NCBI RefSeq assembly: GCF_036711975.1
Contig: NC_091971.1
Coordinates: forward strand, 5,029,501-5,093,500
Reading direction: 5' to 3'
Length of the DNA: 64,000 nt
Source: Onthophagus taurus
Taxonomy: Eukaryota; Arthropoda; Insecta; Coleoptera; Scarabaeidae
Both the position numbers and the translations under genes were made by a program. Below the pieces are notes generated by a model. That model ran no database searches and was not told where the DNA came from. It worked only from the letters and a program-made list of their open reading frames with translations. Shown here piece after piece: positions 50,201 to 62,200 of this stretch (the first letter of the stretch is position 1; each line of letters starts with the position of its first letter).

Positions 50201-53200
50201 CTTAAAAATGATATGTATACATGTTGAGAATCTACTGACTCATTTTTTATAACCACATAAGTTTCATTTCTTGATTCCAAAACGTTTACCACATCAAAGG
50301 TTGTTATGCAGAGATTTGTAATCCAATTAAATACTGAAATTAAAAAATTGCTTTCAAGGTCGATTGTGGGCGAGACGCTATAATTTCGAGGTCATAACGA
50401 TAAAATTTAACAAATTATACAAATTTTTCTAATTTTAAGCATTTTATCTAATTAACATTGAAAAAAGAAAGAGAAAAATTTTTTCCTCCATCAATTGAAC
50501 ATCTACTAACTCTTTCTAATCATTAACTTTTCATCTTCCATTAATTCTGGCCGAATGATTCTAGTTCTACGTCTTGTGTTAGTTCTAGTGGTAGTGCTAG
50601 TGCAATACTAGAACTAACACTTGTAACGGTCTGATTTTTTTTGGTAGGTCTTGAATGTATTGTTTTGGTGTAAATTTGTTTTGTGTTGTCAAAGAAGGAA
50701 GATTTTGGGTTGCATAATACGCGTAACGTAATATGTTTATTTATTTTTATTGTTTATTAATACATTTGTTTGTATTTTTTTTTTTTAGTAGCGTACTTCT
50801 AGAACTTGCTTAATTTTCCATTTTTATATTCCTCTTATTTCTAATTTCAATTCTCTTTCCTATTTTCTTTTTATTTCCTTTATTAAAATTTTGTTTATGC
50901 GCAAATTCAGATTTTTGTACAACGAGAGTATTTTTACAAGTCTTCAGAGACGATTCTCATTCTCTTTAAAACCAGTTTCGATACGTGCCACACCTGTGAG
51001 TTTCGAAATTCTACCCAACCCAATCTCCAATTGAGCTAGGCGAGGACCCATGTAGTGTTTGGTGTTGTAAATGTGTTGATTATTATATGTATGTTTTTGT
51101 TGTCGTAATTAAGGTGTCACACATTAGATCTAGAACTAGAAACATTCGGGTTTAGCTGTTTTGAGAAACGTACGGCTGAATGATTCTGATTCTAGGTCTT
51201 GTGTTAGTTTTATTTTTATACTAGCACTATCATTAGAACTAACACAAGATCTAGAACTAGAATCATTCGGGTTTAGCCGTCTTGAGAGACGTGCGGCTAA
51301 ATCCGAATGTTTCTAGTTCAATCTCTTGTGTTAGTTCTAGTGATAGTGCTAGTGTAAAACTAGAACTAACACTAGATCGAGACTAGAAACATTCGGATTT
51401 AGTCGCACGTCTCTCCAGATAGCAAAACCCGAATGATTCTAGTTCTAGGCCTTGCGTTAGTTCTAGTGATAGTGCTAGTGCAATACTAGAACTAAGACAC
51501 AACCGAGAACTAGAAACATTCGGATTTAGCCGCACGTCTCTTAAGACGGCTAAACCCGAATGATTCTAGTTTTAGTTCTTGTGTTACTTCTAACTGGTGT
51601 AAAACTAGAACTAATACTAGACCTAGAACTAGAAACATTCTGAAGACGCACGGCTAAACCTGATACTTTCTAGTTCTAGGTCTAGTGTTATTTCTAGTTT
51701 TAATTCAATAAAAATATGCAACATAGTGATATCTTATGTTAACTAGCATTATCTACCACTGTCACTAGAACTAAAAAAATTGCTTTCAAGGTTGATTCTG
51801 GGCGAGACGCTATAATTTCGAGGTCATAACGATAATCTCGATAAAACTTAACAAATTTTTGATTTTTTTTTTAAATTTTAAGCATTTCATCTAATTGACG
51901 ATAGTGCTAGTGCAATACTACGACTAACACTATATCGATAACTAGAAACGAATGATTCTAGTTCTAGGTCTTATATTAGTTCTAGTGATAGTGTAAAACT
52001 AGAACTTACAAATGTATATAGTTGTTATACAAATGTATAACAACTCAGTTAACAACTACCTTACTTTAATTATAATTCTAGTTTATCTCTATCTCTTTAT
52101 AAATGTATGTTTGCCTTTTGTAAAGGTTTTCTGACGGTTTCTACTGAAGAAGGGTAGGTTCCGAAACCCGGTATAGAACAATAAATTAAACATTTACATC
52201 ATCTCAGTATAACTTTATCAAAACCTATTGACTAATTACATCGAGATGAAAATGGATTTAAAAGATTTTAATAAAACTAGAACTAACACTAGACCTAGAA
52301 CTAAAAAGTATCGGATTTCTATGGAAATATATTTTTCACTGTATATCCTTACATATTATATTCCTTACCGTAATGATACAAGGGGTTGAAATAAAATTAC
52401 CACGCAAGAAGACCCCAAATTATCTCACCACGAGGAAGGTTAAAAACGTGACCAGGTTACAAGATCTACCCTAAGATTCCCCGTTGAGAATTTCGAAGGC
52501 TTGAAAGTCAAAAGGATTCGATAAATTACGGTCTGCAAAAAAAATTCTTTTTTCGTTTCGCCCGGGGACGGCCAATGCGAGAGGGATCGAAACGGACAAA
52601 GAAATTGGGTTACAAGATTACACGGTTGCCTTGATGACTGCATTCAATTCGTCGACGATGCACGAAGCACGCGTTTTCTTCACAAAGGACCCTCACTACA
52701 AGTAGTACGAGGACCGTTGGAAATCAGTAATCAGATCGGATATAGCCTCCTCGAATTTGTGGTTTTTTTCAAACCTTTTTTTTATCAAATTGAAATCAAG
52801 TTCTTTAGACATCATTATTTAACAGTTCATATTATTGTTGATATATTTGATAAACTTTTGGTATTCATTTGATTTGTTGAAATCTTGACCCAAATGAAAT
52901 TTTTTTCAAAAGCATAACGTTTTCAGTTTCATCACACATAGCTCATAATTCACGCAAATTGCTACAGCAATAACTGTGACCGTAACGTTTACATTGGGCA
53001 AGTTGACGTGCGTGGTCCGTGTATATATAAATTATCCAATACTAGCCAATTGAAATTGTTTAATTGTCGGATATTCGAGGACCCGTTAAAAACAAACACA
53101 ATACCACGGCCATAATTCATTTTTTTCTGTTTTTGTGACAATTATCGATTTCTCTTTCTACGTCGGGCAGATTACGTGATAAAAAAGGACTATAAATAAC

Positions 53201-56200
53201 TTCCCCTATCTCTATTTTTTTTTCTTTTTTTGTTTCATTTTCCCACTTTTAATCTAAACCCACCAATTTTCAATGAAATCTTAAGTAAATCATCCCAAAG
53301 TGATTCGAAATGCTTGTTTAATAATCCCAGCATAATTACAATGAAATGTTTAAACGTCATGTCAGTATTTGCAAAGTCTAAGTCTTCTTAATACCGTCGA
53401 TGGTTTGGTTTATTCGGTGGAGAGTTTGCAATCAAACATCGAAACGGCGCGGGTTAATTAATCATTATCCGAAGTGATCTGTTTGCCTGTCGGTTTTGCC
53501 ATAGTGTACAAGGCAAACGGATCGTTCACAAAGGATTCGGTGTGTACGTACTGGGCAATTGTAATGTTACAAACGGTCGGGCGGAACACTAACAAGCGAC
53601 AAAGAGTTTTCGTTTCGATAACGAATTGTCGTTTTATTGTGTTTCACATGTCAGCAAACATCACGTTTTGTTTTGAAAAATGGATCTTTATAGAATCAGA
53701 TGATAAAATGACGTGACGAACCAACCCTAGGGGAGAGTTTTCATCCGATGATTTATTTTAAACGTTAACAAGATAAATAAAAAAGATTATGAATAATTTA
53801 AATCTTACCTATTTTGACCCTAAGGTTTACTAAAGTTTATGTAAGCGGTTAAACTGGGTTGCCGTTGCGGAATTAACACAAAATTTATGCTTCAGACAAC
53901 CCACTGTAAACTCAATTACGTACAATTTATAGCTTGGTAAAAATTTCACTGTAATTGCGGTAAACAAAGCATCCCCCATTTTTCGCTCCGTTCGTTTCCA
54001 ACTTTGTTAACACAAAAAATTTAAATACACAATTTTTTCTATCATAAATATAAAGGATTTTTCCCTAACTATATTAACGAAACTGTTTTTAGTTTTTACA
54101 AAAAATCAGAAATGCATTTATGTGATTACATAATTAAAACTATTATTAATTAAGATATTTTTTTTAGTTTTTTTTCCGATATTATCTCTATATTTCTATA
54201 GCTTATTCAAAATCTTTTTCTTAGGAATGTTTTTAATCTTACGCCTATATTTTTAAACCTTATTCAAAAATAGAGTCTTTAAGCTTTAATTTAAGATATT
54301 AATCACTTCCTAATTCCTCAAAATAAGGTTGGACTGATTTTTTGAAATTTTTACTTTTTTGGCATAACCCCATTTAACAGGTTTTTATATAAGATTCTTT
54401 TCCTCGATTTTTTTTCGTTGGTACCCCTTCATTTTTAGATCTTACTCAAAAATAGAGGTTTTAAGCTTTAATTTAAGATATTAATCACCTACCAACTCCT
54501 TAAAATAAGGTTCGAGTGATTTTTTGAAATTTTTACTTTTCCTGACACAACCCTAATTAGCAGGTTTTCATATAAGATTTGTTTCCTAGAAATTTTTTTG
54601 ATTGTACCCGTATATTTTTACACTTTATTCAAAAATAGAGTCTTTAAGCTTTGATTTAAGATATTAATCACTTCCTAATTCCTCAAAATAAGGTTGGAGT
54701 GATTTTTTGAAATTTTTACTTTTTTGGCATAACCCCAATTAACAGGTTTTCATATAAGATTCTTTTCCTCGATTTTTTTTCGTTGGTACCCCTTTATTTT
54801 TAGATCTTACTCAAAAATAGAGTATTTAAGCTTTCATTTAAGACATGAATCACTTACCAAGTTCTTAAAGTAAGGTTGGAGTGATTTCTTGAAATTTTTC
54901 CTTTTCCTGACATAACCCCAATTAGCAGGTTTTCATATATGATTGTTTTCCTAGAAATTTTTTTGATCGTACCCCTATATTTTTACACTTTATTCAAAAA
55001 TAGAGTCCTTAAGCATTAATTTAAGATATTAATCACTTTCTAATTGCTAAAAATAAGGCCGGGGTGATTTTTTGAAATTTTCACTTTTTTGGCATAACCC
55101 CAATTAGCATGTTTTCATATAAGATTTTTTCCTCGATTTTTTTGTGTTGGTACCCCTTTATTTTTACATCTTACTCAAAAATAGAGGCTTTAAGCTTTAA
55201 TTTAAAACATTAATCACTTACCAACTCCTTAAAATAAGGTTGAAGTGATTTTTTGAAATTTTTACTTTTCCTGACATAACCCCAATTGGCAGGTTTTTAT
55301 ATAAGATTTTTTTCCTAGAAATTTTTTTGATGATACCCCTATATTTTTACACCTTATGCAAAAATAGAATATTTAAGCTTTAATTTGACATATTAACCAC
55401 TTCCTAATTCCTCAAAATAAGGTCGGAGTGATTTTTTGAATTTTTTACTTTTTTTCCCATAACCCCAATTTACAGGTTTTTATATAAGATTCTTTTCCTC
55501 GATTTTTTTTCGTTGGTACCCCTTTATTTTTAGATCTTACTCAAAAATAGAGGTTTTAAGCTTTAATTTAAGATATTAATCACTTACCAACTGCTTAAAA
55601 TAAGGTTGGAGTGATTTTTTGAAATTTTTACTTTTCGTAACATAACCCCAATTAGCAGGTTTTCATATAAGATTTTTTTTCTAGAAATTTTTTTGACCAT
55701 ACCCCTATATTTTTACACCTTATTCGAAAATAGAGTCTTTAAGCTTTAATTTAAGATATTAATCGCTTCCTAATTCCTCAAAATAAGGTCGGAGTGATTT
55801 TTTGAAATTTTTTCTTTTTTGGCATAACCCCAATTTACAGGATTTTATATAAGATTCTTTTCCTCGATTTTTTTTCGTTGGTACCCCTTTATTTTTACAT
55901 CTTACTTAAAAATAGAGGTTTTAAGCTTTAATTTAAGATATTAATCACCTAGCAACTCCTTAAAATAAGGTTGGAGTGATTTTTTGAAATTTTTACTTTT
56001 CCTGACATAACCCCAATTAGCAGGTTTTCATATAAGATTTGTTTCCTAGAAATTTTTTTGACTGTACCCCTATATTTTTACACTTTATTCAAAAATAGAG
56101 TCTTTAAGCTTTAATTTAAGATATTAATCACTTCCTAATTCCTCAAAATAAGGTCGGAGTGATTTTTTGAATTTTTTACTTTTTTTGGCATAACCCCAAT

Positions 56201-59200
56201 TTACAGGTTTTTATATAAGATTTTTTTCCTCGATTTTTTCTCGTTGGTACCCCTTTATTTTTACATCTTACTCAAAAATAGAGTCTTTAAGCTTTAATTT
56301 AAGATATTAATCACTTATCAACTCCTTAAAATAAGGTAGGAGTGATTTTTTGAAATTTTTACTTTTCCTGACATAACCCCAATTGGCAGGTTTTTATATA
56401 AGATTTTTTTCCTAGAAATTTTTTTGATCGTACCCCTATATTTTTACACTTTATTCAAAAATAGAGTCTTTAAGCATTTATTTAAGATATTAATCACTTT
56501 CTAATTCCTCAAAATAAGGTCGGAGTGATTTTTTGAATTTTTTACTTTTTTTGGCATAACCCCAATTTACAGGTTTTTATATAAGATTTTTTTCCTCGAT
56601 TTTTTCTCGTTGGTACCCCTTTATTTTTACATCTTACTCAAAAATAGAGTCTTTAAGCTTTAATTTAAGATATTAATCACTTATCAACTCCTTAAAATAA
56701 GGTAGGAGTGATTTTTTGAAATTTTTACTTTTTCTGACATAACCCCAATTAGCAGGTTTTCATATAAGATTTTTTTTCTAGAAATTTTTTTGATTGTACC
56801 CCTATATTTTTACACCTTATTCAAAAATAGACTCTTTAAGCTTTAATTTAAGATATTAATCACTTTCTAATTCCTCAAAATAAGGTTGGAGTGATTTTTT
56901 GAAATTTTTACTTTTTTGGCATAACCCCAATTAACAGGTTTTCATATAAGATTCTTTTCCTCGATTTTTTTTCGTTGGTACCCCTTTATTTTTAGATCTT
57001 ACTCAAAAACAGAGCCTTTAAGCTTTAATTTAAGATATTAATCACTCACCAACTAATTAAAATAAGGTCGGAGTGATTTTTTGAAATTTTTACTTTTTCT
57101 GACATAACCCCAATTAGCAGGTTTTCATATAAGATTTTTTTCCTAGAAATTTTTTTGATTGTACCCCTATATTTTTACACCTTATTCAAAAATAGACTCT
57201 TTAAGCTTTAATTTAAGATATTAATCACTTCCTAATTACTCAAAATAAGGTTGGAGTGATTTTTTGAAATTTTTGGCATCTTTTTTGGCATAACCCCAAT
57301 TAACAGGTTTTCATATAAGATTCTTTTCCTCGATTTTTTTTCGTTGGTACCCCTTTATTTTTAGATCTTACTCAAAAATACAGTCTTTAAGCTTTAATTT
57401 AAGACATTAATCATTTAATAACTCCTTAAAATAATATAGATGTGATTTTTTTGAAATTTTTACTTTTCTTGACATAACCCCAATTAGTAGATTTTCACAT
57501 AAGATTTTTATCCTAGAAATTTTTGTGATCTTGCCCATATCACCCTTTACATTTTTTGTCAATAATTTCTCCGGCATTGCAAACGGAGCAGCAATAATTT
57601 ATTGTAATGATTGTAATTATTTATTGATCATAGGATTTAACCCCGGTTTTGTTTAGCAAGTTATTTAGCTCACCCGTCACGCTTTGTGGTCCAAAAATTT
57701 GAATTCTGCGAATAATGCAGATGTTTGGAAATAGCATTCCCGATCACAAATGTGCATTTCAATTACAAAATAATACTCGCATACAGCACGGGAGTGAATA
57801 CCATAAACACACCAAATTCCAACAATTTCTGATTCCCCCGAAACAAGATTTGTAATCAATATGAGAATTTCAAAAAAAATTGTTTATAATGATATTTATT
57901 AGAATTATTAGACAATATTGAAGATAATTAAATGTACTGTTCATTTAACAATGTACACATTAATTCAGTATTTCCCGGATCTATTCAAATTAATCATTAA
58001 TTAATTAGAGTTCGAATTATAGCCCGGTTAATTGAGGTGAAATCATATCAAAATAAACCCCTTCAATCCTAATGAATTTAGGATTAGCAGAATCCAAATA
58101 AATTCGAAACGAAACAAAATAAAATATTTAAAAACTAAAAATAAATTTATTATCAATGCAAACGTTGTTATTTAAAATTTAATTGTCTTGTTAATAGATC
58201 GTTGCGTTAAAATCGAACCATATGCAACTTAATTAAAACGATCAAATATTTTGCATGCTGTTACGATTTTATGGTTGATTCACACAAAAATATTAACGAG
58301 TTTAACTGAAATTTTAGCAAACAAACTCAATTCTTTATTAAAAAATGTATTTTCATTATTCAGTGATAATTTGTTTGACGTCCTCGTCAAATTACCATAT
58401 CTTGTTGCGAAAGGGGTCGCGATATTCTCATCCGGGATTGCGGATCCGGAACGAGTTATACGGTGGCATTGTTTAGCACATCAAAGAGGGAGAGGGGGAG
58501 CAAATTTGCATCTAGAGAAGCACCCCACCTCATCCTCCTATATGTGTCCTTGGTGTAAAGGCGCCGGGACGTCGCCGTCGGGATGCATTAAGGATTACCA
58601 CTGTTCCAGAGACACGAGACATGATCATCTTCCAAAATGGGATTGCTGCACATTGTTTTGGCACCTCACGTGTTATTTTAAAATATGAATATGTATTTTT
58701 ATAAATAAATGGACCATTTGTGTTTCAGTTAAACCAACGGTTAAAGGTCGAAAAGCTATTTGGAACACTTGAATTTAGTTTCGGTCTACTTTAGTAAACG
58801 AAGCGATGGTATTGTTTCAAGGGTTTTCAGTTAATTGAAATAGTTTTCGGGACCTTGTTCGCGCAAATTGAAAATAATTTTACATTTGAAAAAATTTATC
58901 CTGTAACTTTTTAACTTGATTTTTTTTTTTAGTATTCCTTCAATTCAAAGTTGAAGAGAGACCAAGATAATCCCGGATTAGAACGTTTCGAATCGTGCCC
59001 CTTTCACAGACACCAAATTGGATTGAAATTTAATAAAACGCGAGATCCTTTCGCGGAAATCAGAGGGCATTAATCCCTCTCTCGACGAGACGAAAAAACC
59101 GTAATAAATCGCAATTCGTTTGGTTTCTCTTTTTCCCCCCGAGTGAAATTAAAACGTGAAACAACCTCGACAGAAAACGGACCGGAAATTGACGAACTTT

Positions 59201-62200
59201 CCGGCGAGACCTCGTAATGAAACGCGTTCAAATGAGACGAACTTAAACGAAACCCTAAATCGTTGAAATTCGTTAAATCGAAAACCTCCTAGTTTTGTAG
59301 GTAAAAAAAGTTTTGTCGTTTATATTGTTGGGGAAAAAATCCTTCATGTTTCTGATACAAAAGAAAGGTATTTATATTTTGGACACTAACGGAGTGAAAT
59401 ATGGAGGGATGTAAAGTCGTAGTAATTTTTTAAATTTCTTTGACATAACTGCAATTACTATGTTTTCAAATGAAATCTTTTTTCTAGAATTTTTTTAGTT
59501 GTAACCTCTTAATTTTTATACCTTACTCAAAAATAGAGTCTTTAAGCTTTAATTTAAGATATTAATCACTTACCAACTAATTAAAATAAGGTTGGAGTGA
59601 TTTTTTGAAATTTTTACTTTTCCTGACATAACCCCAATTAGCAGGTTTTCATATAAGATTTTTTTCCTAGAATTTTTTTTGATCGTACCTCTATATTTTT
59701 ACATCTTATTCAAAAATAGAGTCTTTAAGCTTTAATTTAAGATATTAATCACTTCCTAATTCCTCAAAATAAGGCCGGAGTGATTATTTGAAATTTTTAC
59801 TTTTTTGCCATTACCCCAATTAACAGGTTTTCATATAAGATTGTATTCCTCGATTTTTTTTCGTTGGTACCACTTTATTTTTAGATCTTACTCAAAAATA
59901 GAGCCTTTAAGCTTTAATTTAAGATATTAATCACTTACCAACTAATTAAAATAAGGTTGGAGTGATTTTTTGAAATTTTTACTTTTTTGCCATAACCCCA
60001 ATTAGCAGATTTTCATATAAGATTGTATTCCTCGATTTTTTCTCGTTGGTACCCCTTTATTTTTACATCTTACTCAAAAATACAGTCTTTAAGCTTTAAT
60101 TTAAGATATTAATCACTTACCAACTCCTTAAAATAAGGTTGGAGTGATTTTTTGAAATTTTTACTTTTCCTGATATAACCCCAATTAGCAGGTTTTTATA
60201 TAAGATTTTTTTCCTAGAAATTTTTTTGATCGTACCCCCATATTTTTACACTTTATTCAAAAATAGAGTCTTTAAGCATTAATTTAAGATATTAATCACT
60301 TTCTAATTCCTCAAAATAAGGTCGGAGTGATTTTTTGAAATTTTTAGTTTTTTGGCATAACCCCAATTAACAGGTTTTCATATAAGATTCTTTTCCTCGA
60401 TGTTTTTTCGTTGGTACCACCTTATTTTTAGATCTTACTCAAAAATAGAGTCTTTAAGCTTTAATTTAAGGTATTAATCACTTACCAACTAATTAAAATA
60501 AGGTTGGAGTGATTTTTTCAAACTTTTACTTTTCCTGACATAACCCCAATTAGCAGGTTTTCATATAAGATTTTTTTCCTAGAAATTTTTTTGATCGTAC
60601 CCCTATATTTTTACACTTTATTCAAAAATAGAGTCTTTAAGCATTAATTTAAGATATTAATCACTTCCCATTTCCTCAAAATAAGGCCAGAGTGATTGTT
60701 TGAAATTTTTACTTTTTTGGTATAATCCCAATTTACAGGTTTTCATATAAGATTCTTTTCCTCGATATTTTTTCGTTGGTACCCCTTTATTTTTACATCT
60801 TACTCAAAAATTGAGGTTTTAAGCTTTAATTTGAGATATTAATCACCTACCAACTTCTTAAAATAAGGTTGGACTGATTTTTTGAAATTTTTACTTTTCC
60901 TGACATAACCCTAATTAGCAGGTTTTCATATAAGATTTTTTTCCTAGAAATTTTATTGATTGTACCCCTATATTTTTACACCTTATTCAAAAATAGAGCC
61001 TTTAAGCTTTAATTTGAGATATTAATCACTTCCTAATTCCTCAAAATACGGTCGGAGTGATTTTTTTAAATTTTTACTTTTTTGGCATAACCCCAATTAA
61101 CAGGTTTTCATATAAGATTCTTTTCCTTAACTTTTTTTCGTTGGTACCCCTTTATTCTTAGATCTTACTCAAAAATAGAGTACTTAAGCTTTAATTTAAG
61201 ACATTAATCACTTATCAACTTCTCAAAATAAGGTTGGAGTGATTTTTTGAAATTTTTACTTTTCCTGACATAACCCCAATTAGCAGGTTTTCATATAAGC
61301 TTTTTTTCCTAGAAATTTTTTTGATCGTACCCCTATATTTTTACACCTTATTCAAAAATAGAGTCTTTAACCTTTAATTTAAGATATTAATCACTTCCTA
61401 ATTCCTCAAAATAAGGTCGGGATGATTTTTTAAAATGTTTACTTTTTTGGCATAACCCCAAATAAAGATTTTTTTCTTCGATTTTTTTTCGTTGGTACCC
61501 CTTTATTTTTACATCTTACTCAAAAATAGAGGTTTTAAGCTTTCATTTAAGATATTAATCACTTACCAACTGCTTAAAATAAGGTTGGAGTGATTTTTTG
61601 AAATTTTTACTTTTCCTGACATAACCCCAATTAGCAGGTTTTCATATAAGATTTTTTTCCTAGAAATTTTTTTGATCATACCCCCATATTTTTACACCTT
61701 ATTCAACAATAGAATCTTTAAGCTTTAATTTGACATATTAATCACTTCCTAATTCCTCAAAATAAGGTCAGAGTGATTTTTTTGAAATTTTTACATTTTT
61801 TGGCATAACCCCAATTAACAGGTTTTCATATAAGATTGTATTCCTCGATTTTTTCTCATTGGTACCCCTTTATTTTTACATCTTACTCAAAAATAGAGTC
61901 TTTAAGCTTTAATTTAAGATATTAATCACTTTCCAACTCTTTAAAATACGGTCGTAGTGATTTTTTGAAATTTTCAGTTTAAATCATTACTTCGTATTGT
62001 TAACTTAAATGAAAGTTGCTTGAATAAAATTTTTATATTTATAGAATGAAACTTTTTGATGTTAAAAAACAAGAATCAATCTCTTTTTTTCTTGAAAATT
62101 TAAATGGTCTCTGCGAATTGGTTTCGTCGATATAAATTCATAACCTTAACTAAATTTTTTCCATCAATAGACTCACAAAAGCTTCATTTCATGCACAAAA

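Noticed and set aside
50930..51010. Hammerhead-like CGAAAC and CTCTGAAGAC on minus within the solo LTR
   Set aside because: The boxes are in the wrong order and spacing for a hammerhead, and the solo LTR explains the sequence.
58251..58688. 145-codon frame with several cysteines
   Set aside because: Cysteine/histidine spacing does not fit a zinc finger, and the first half is AT-rich non-coding in character.
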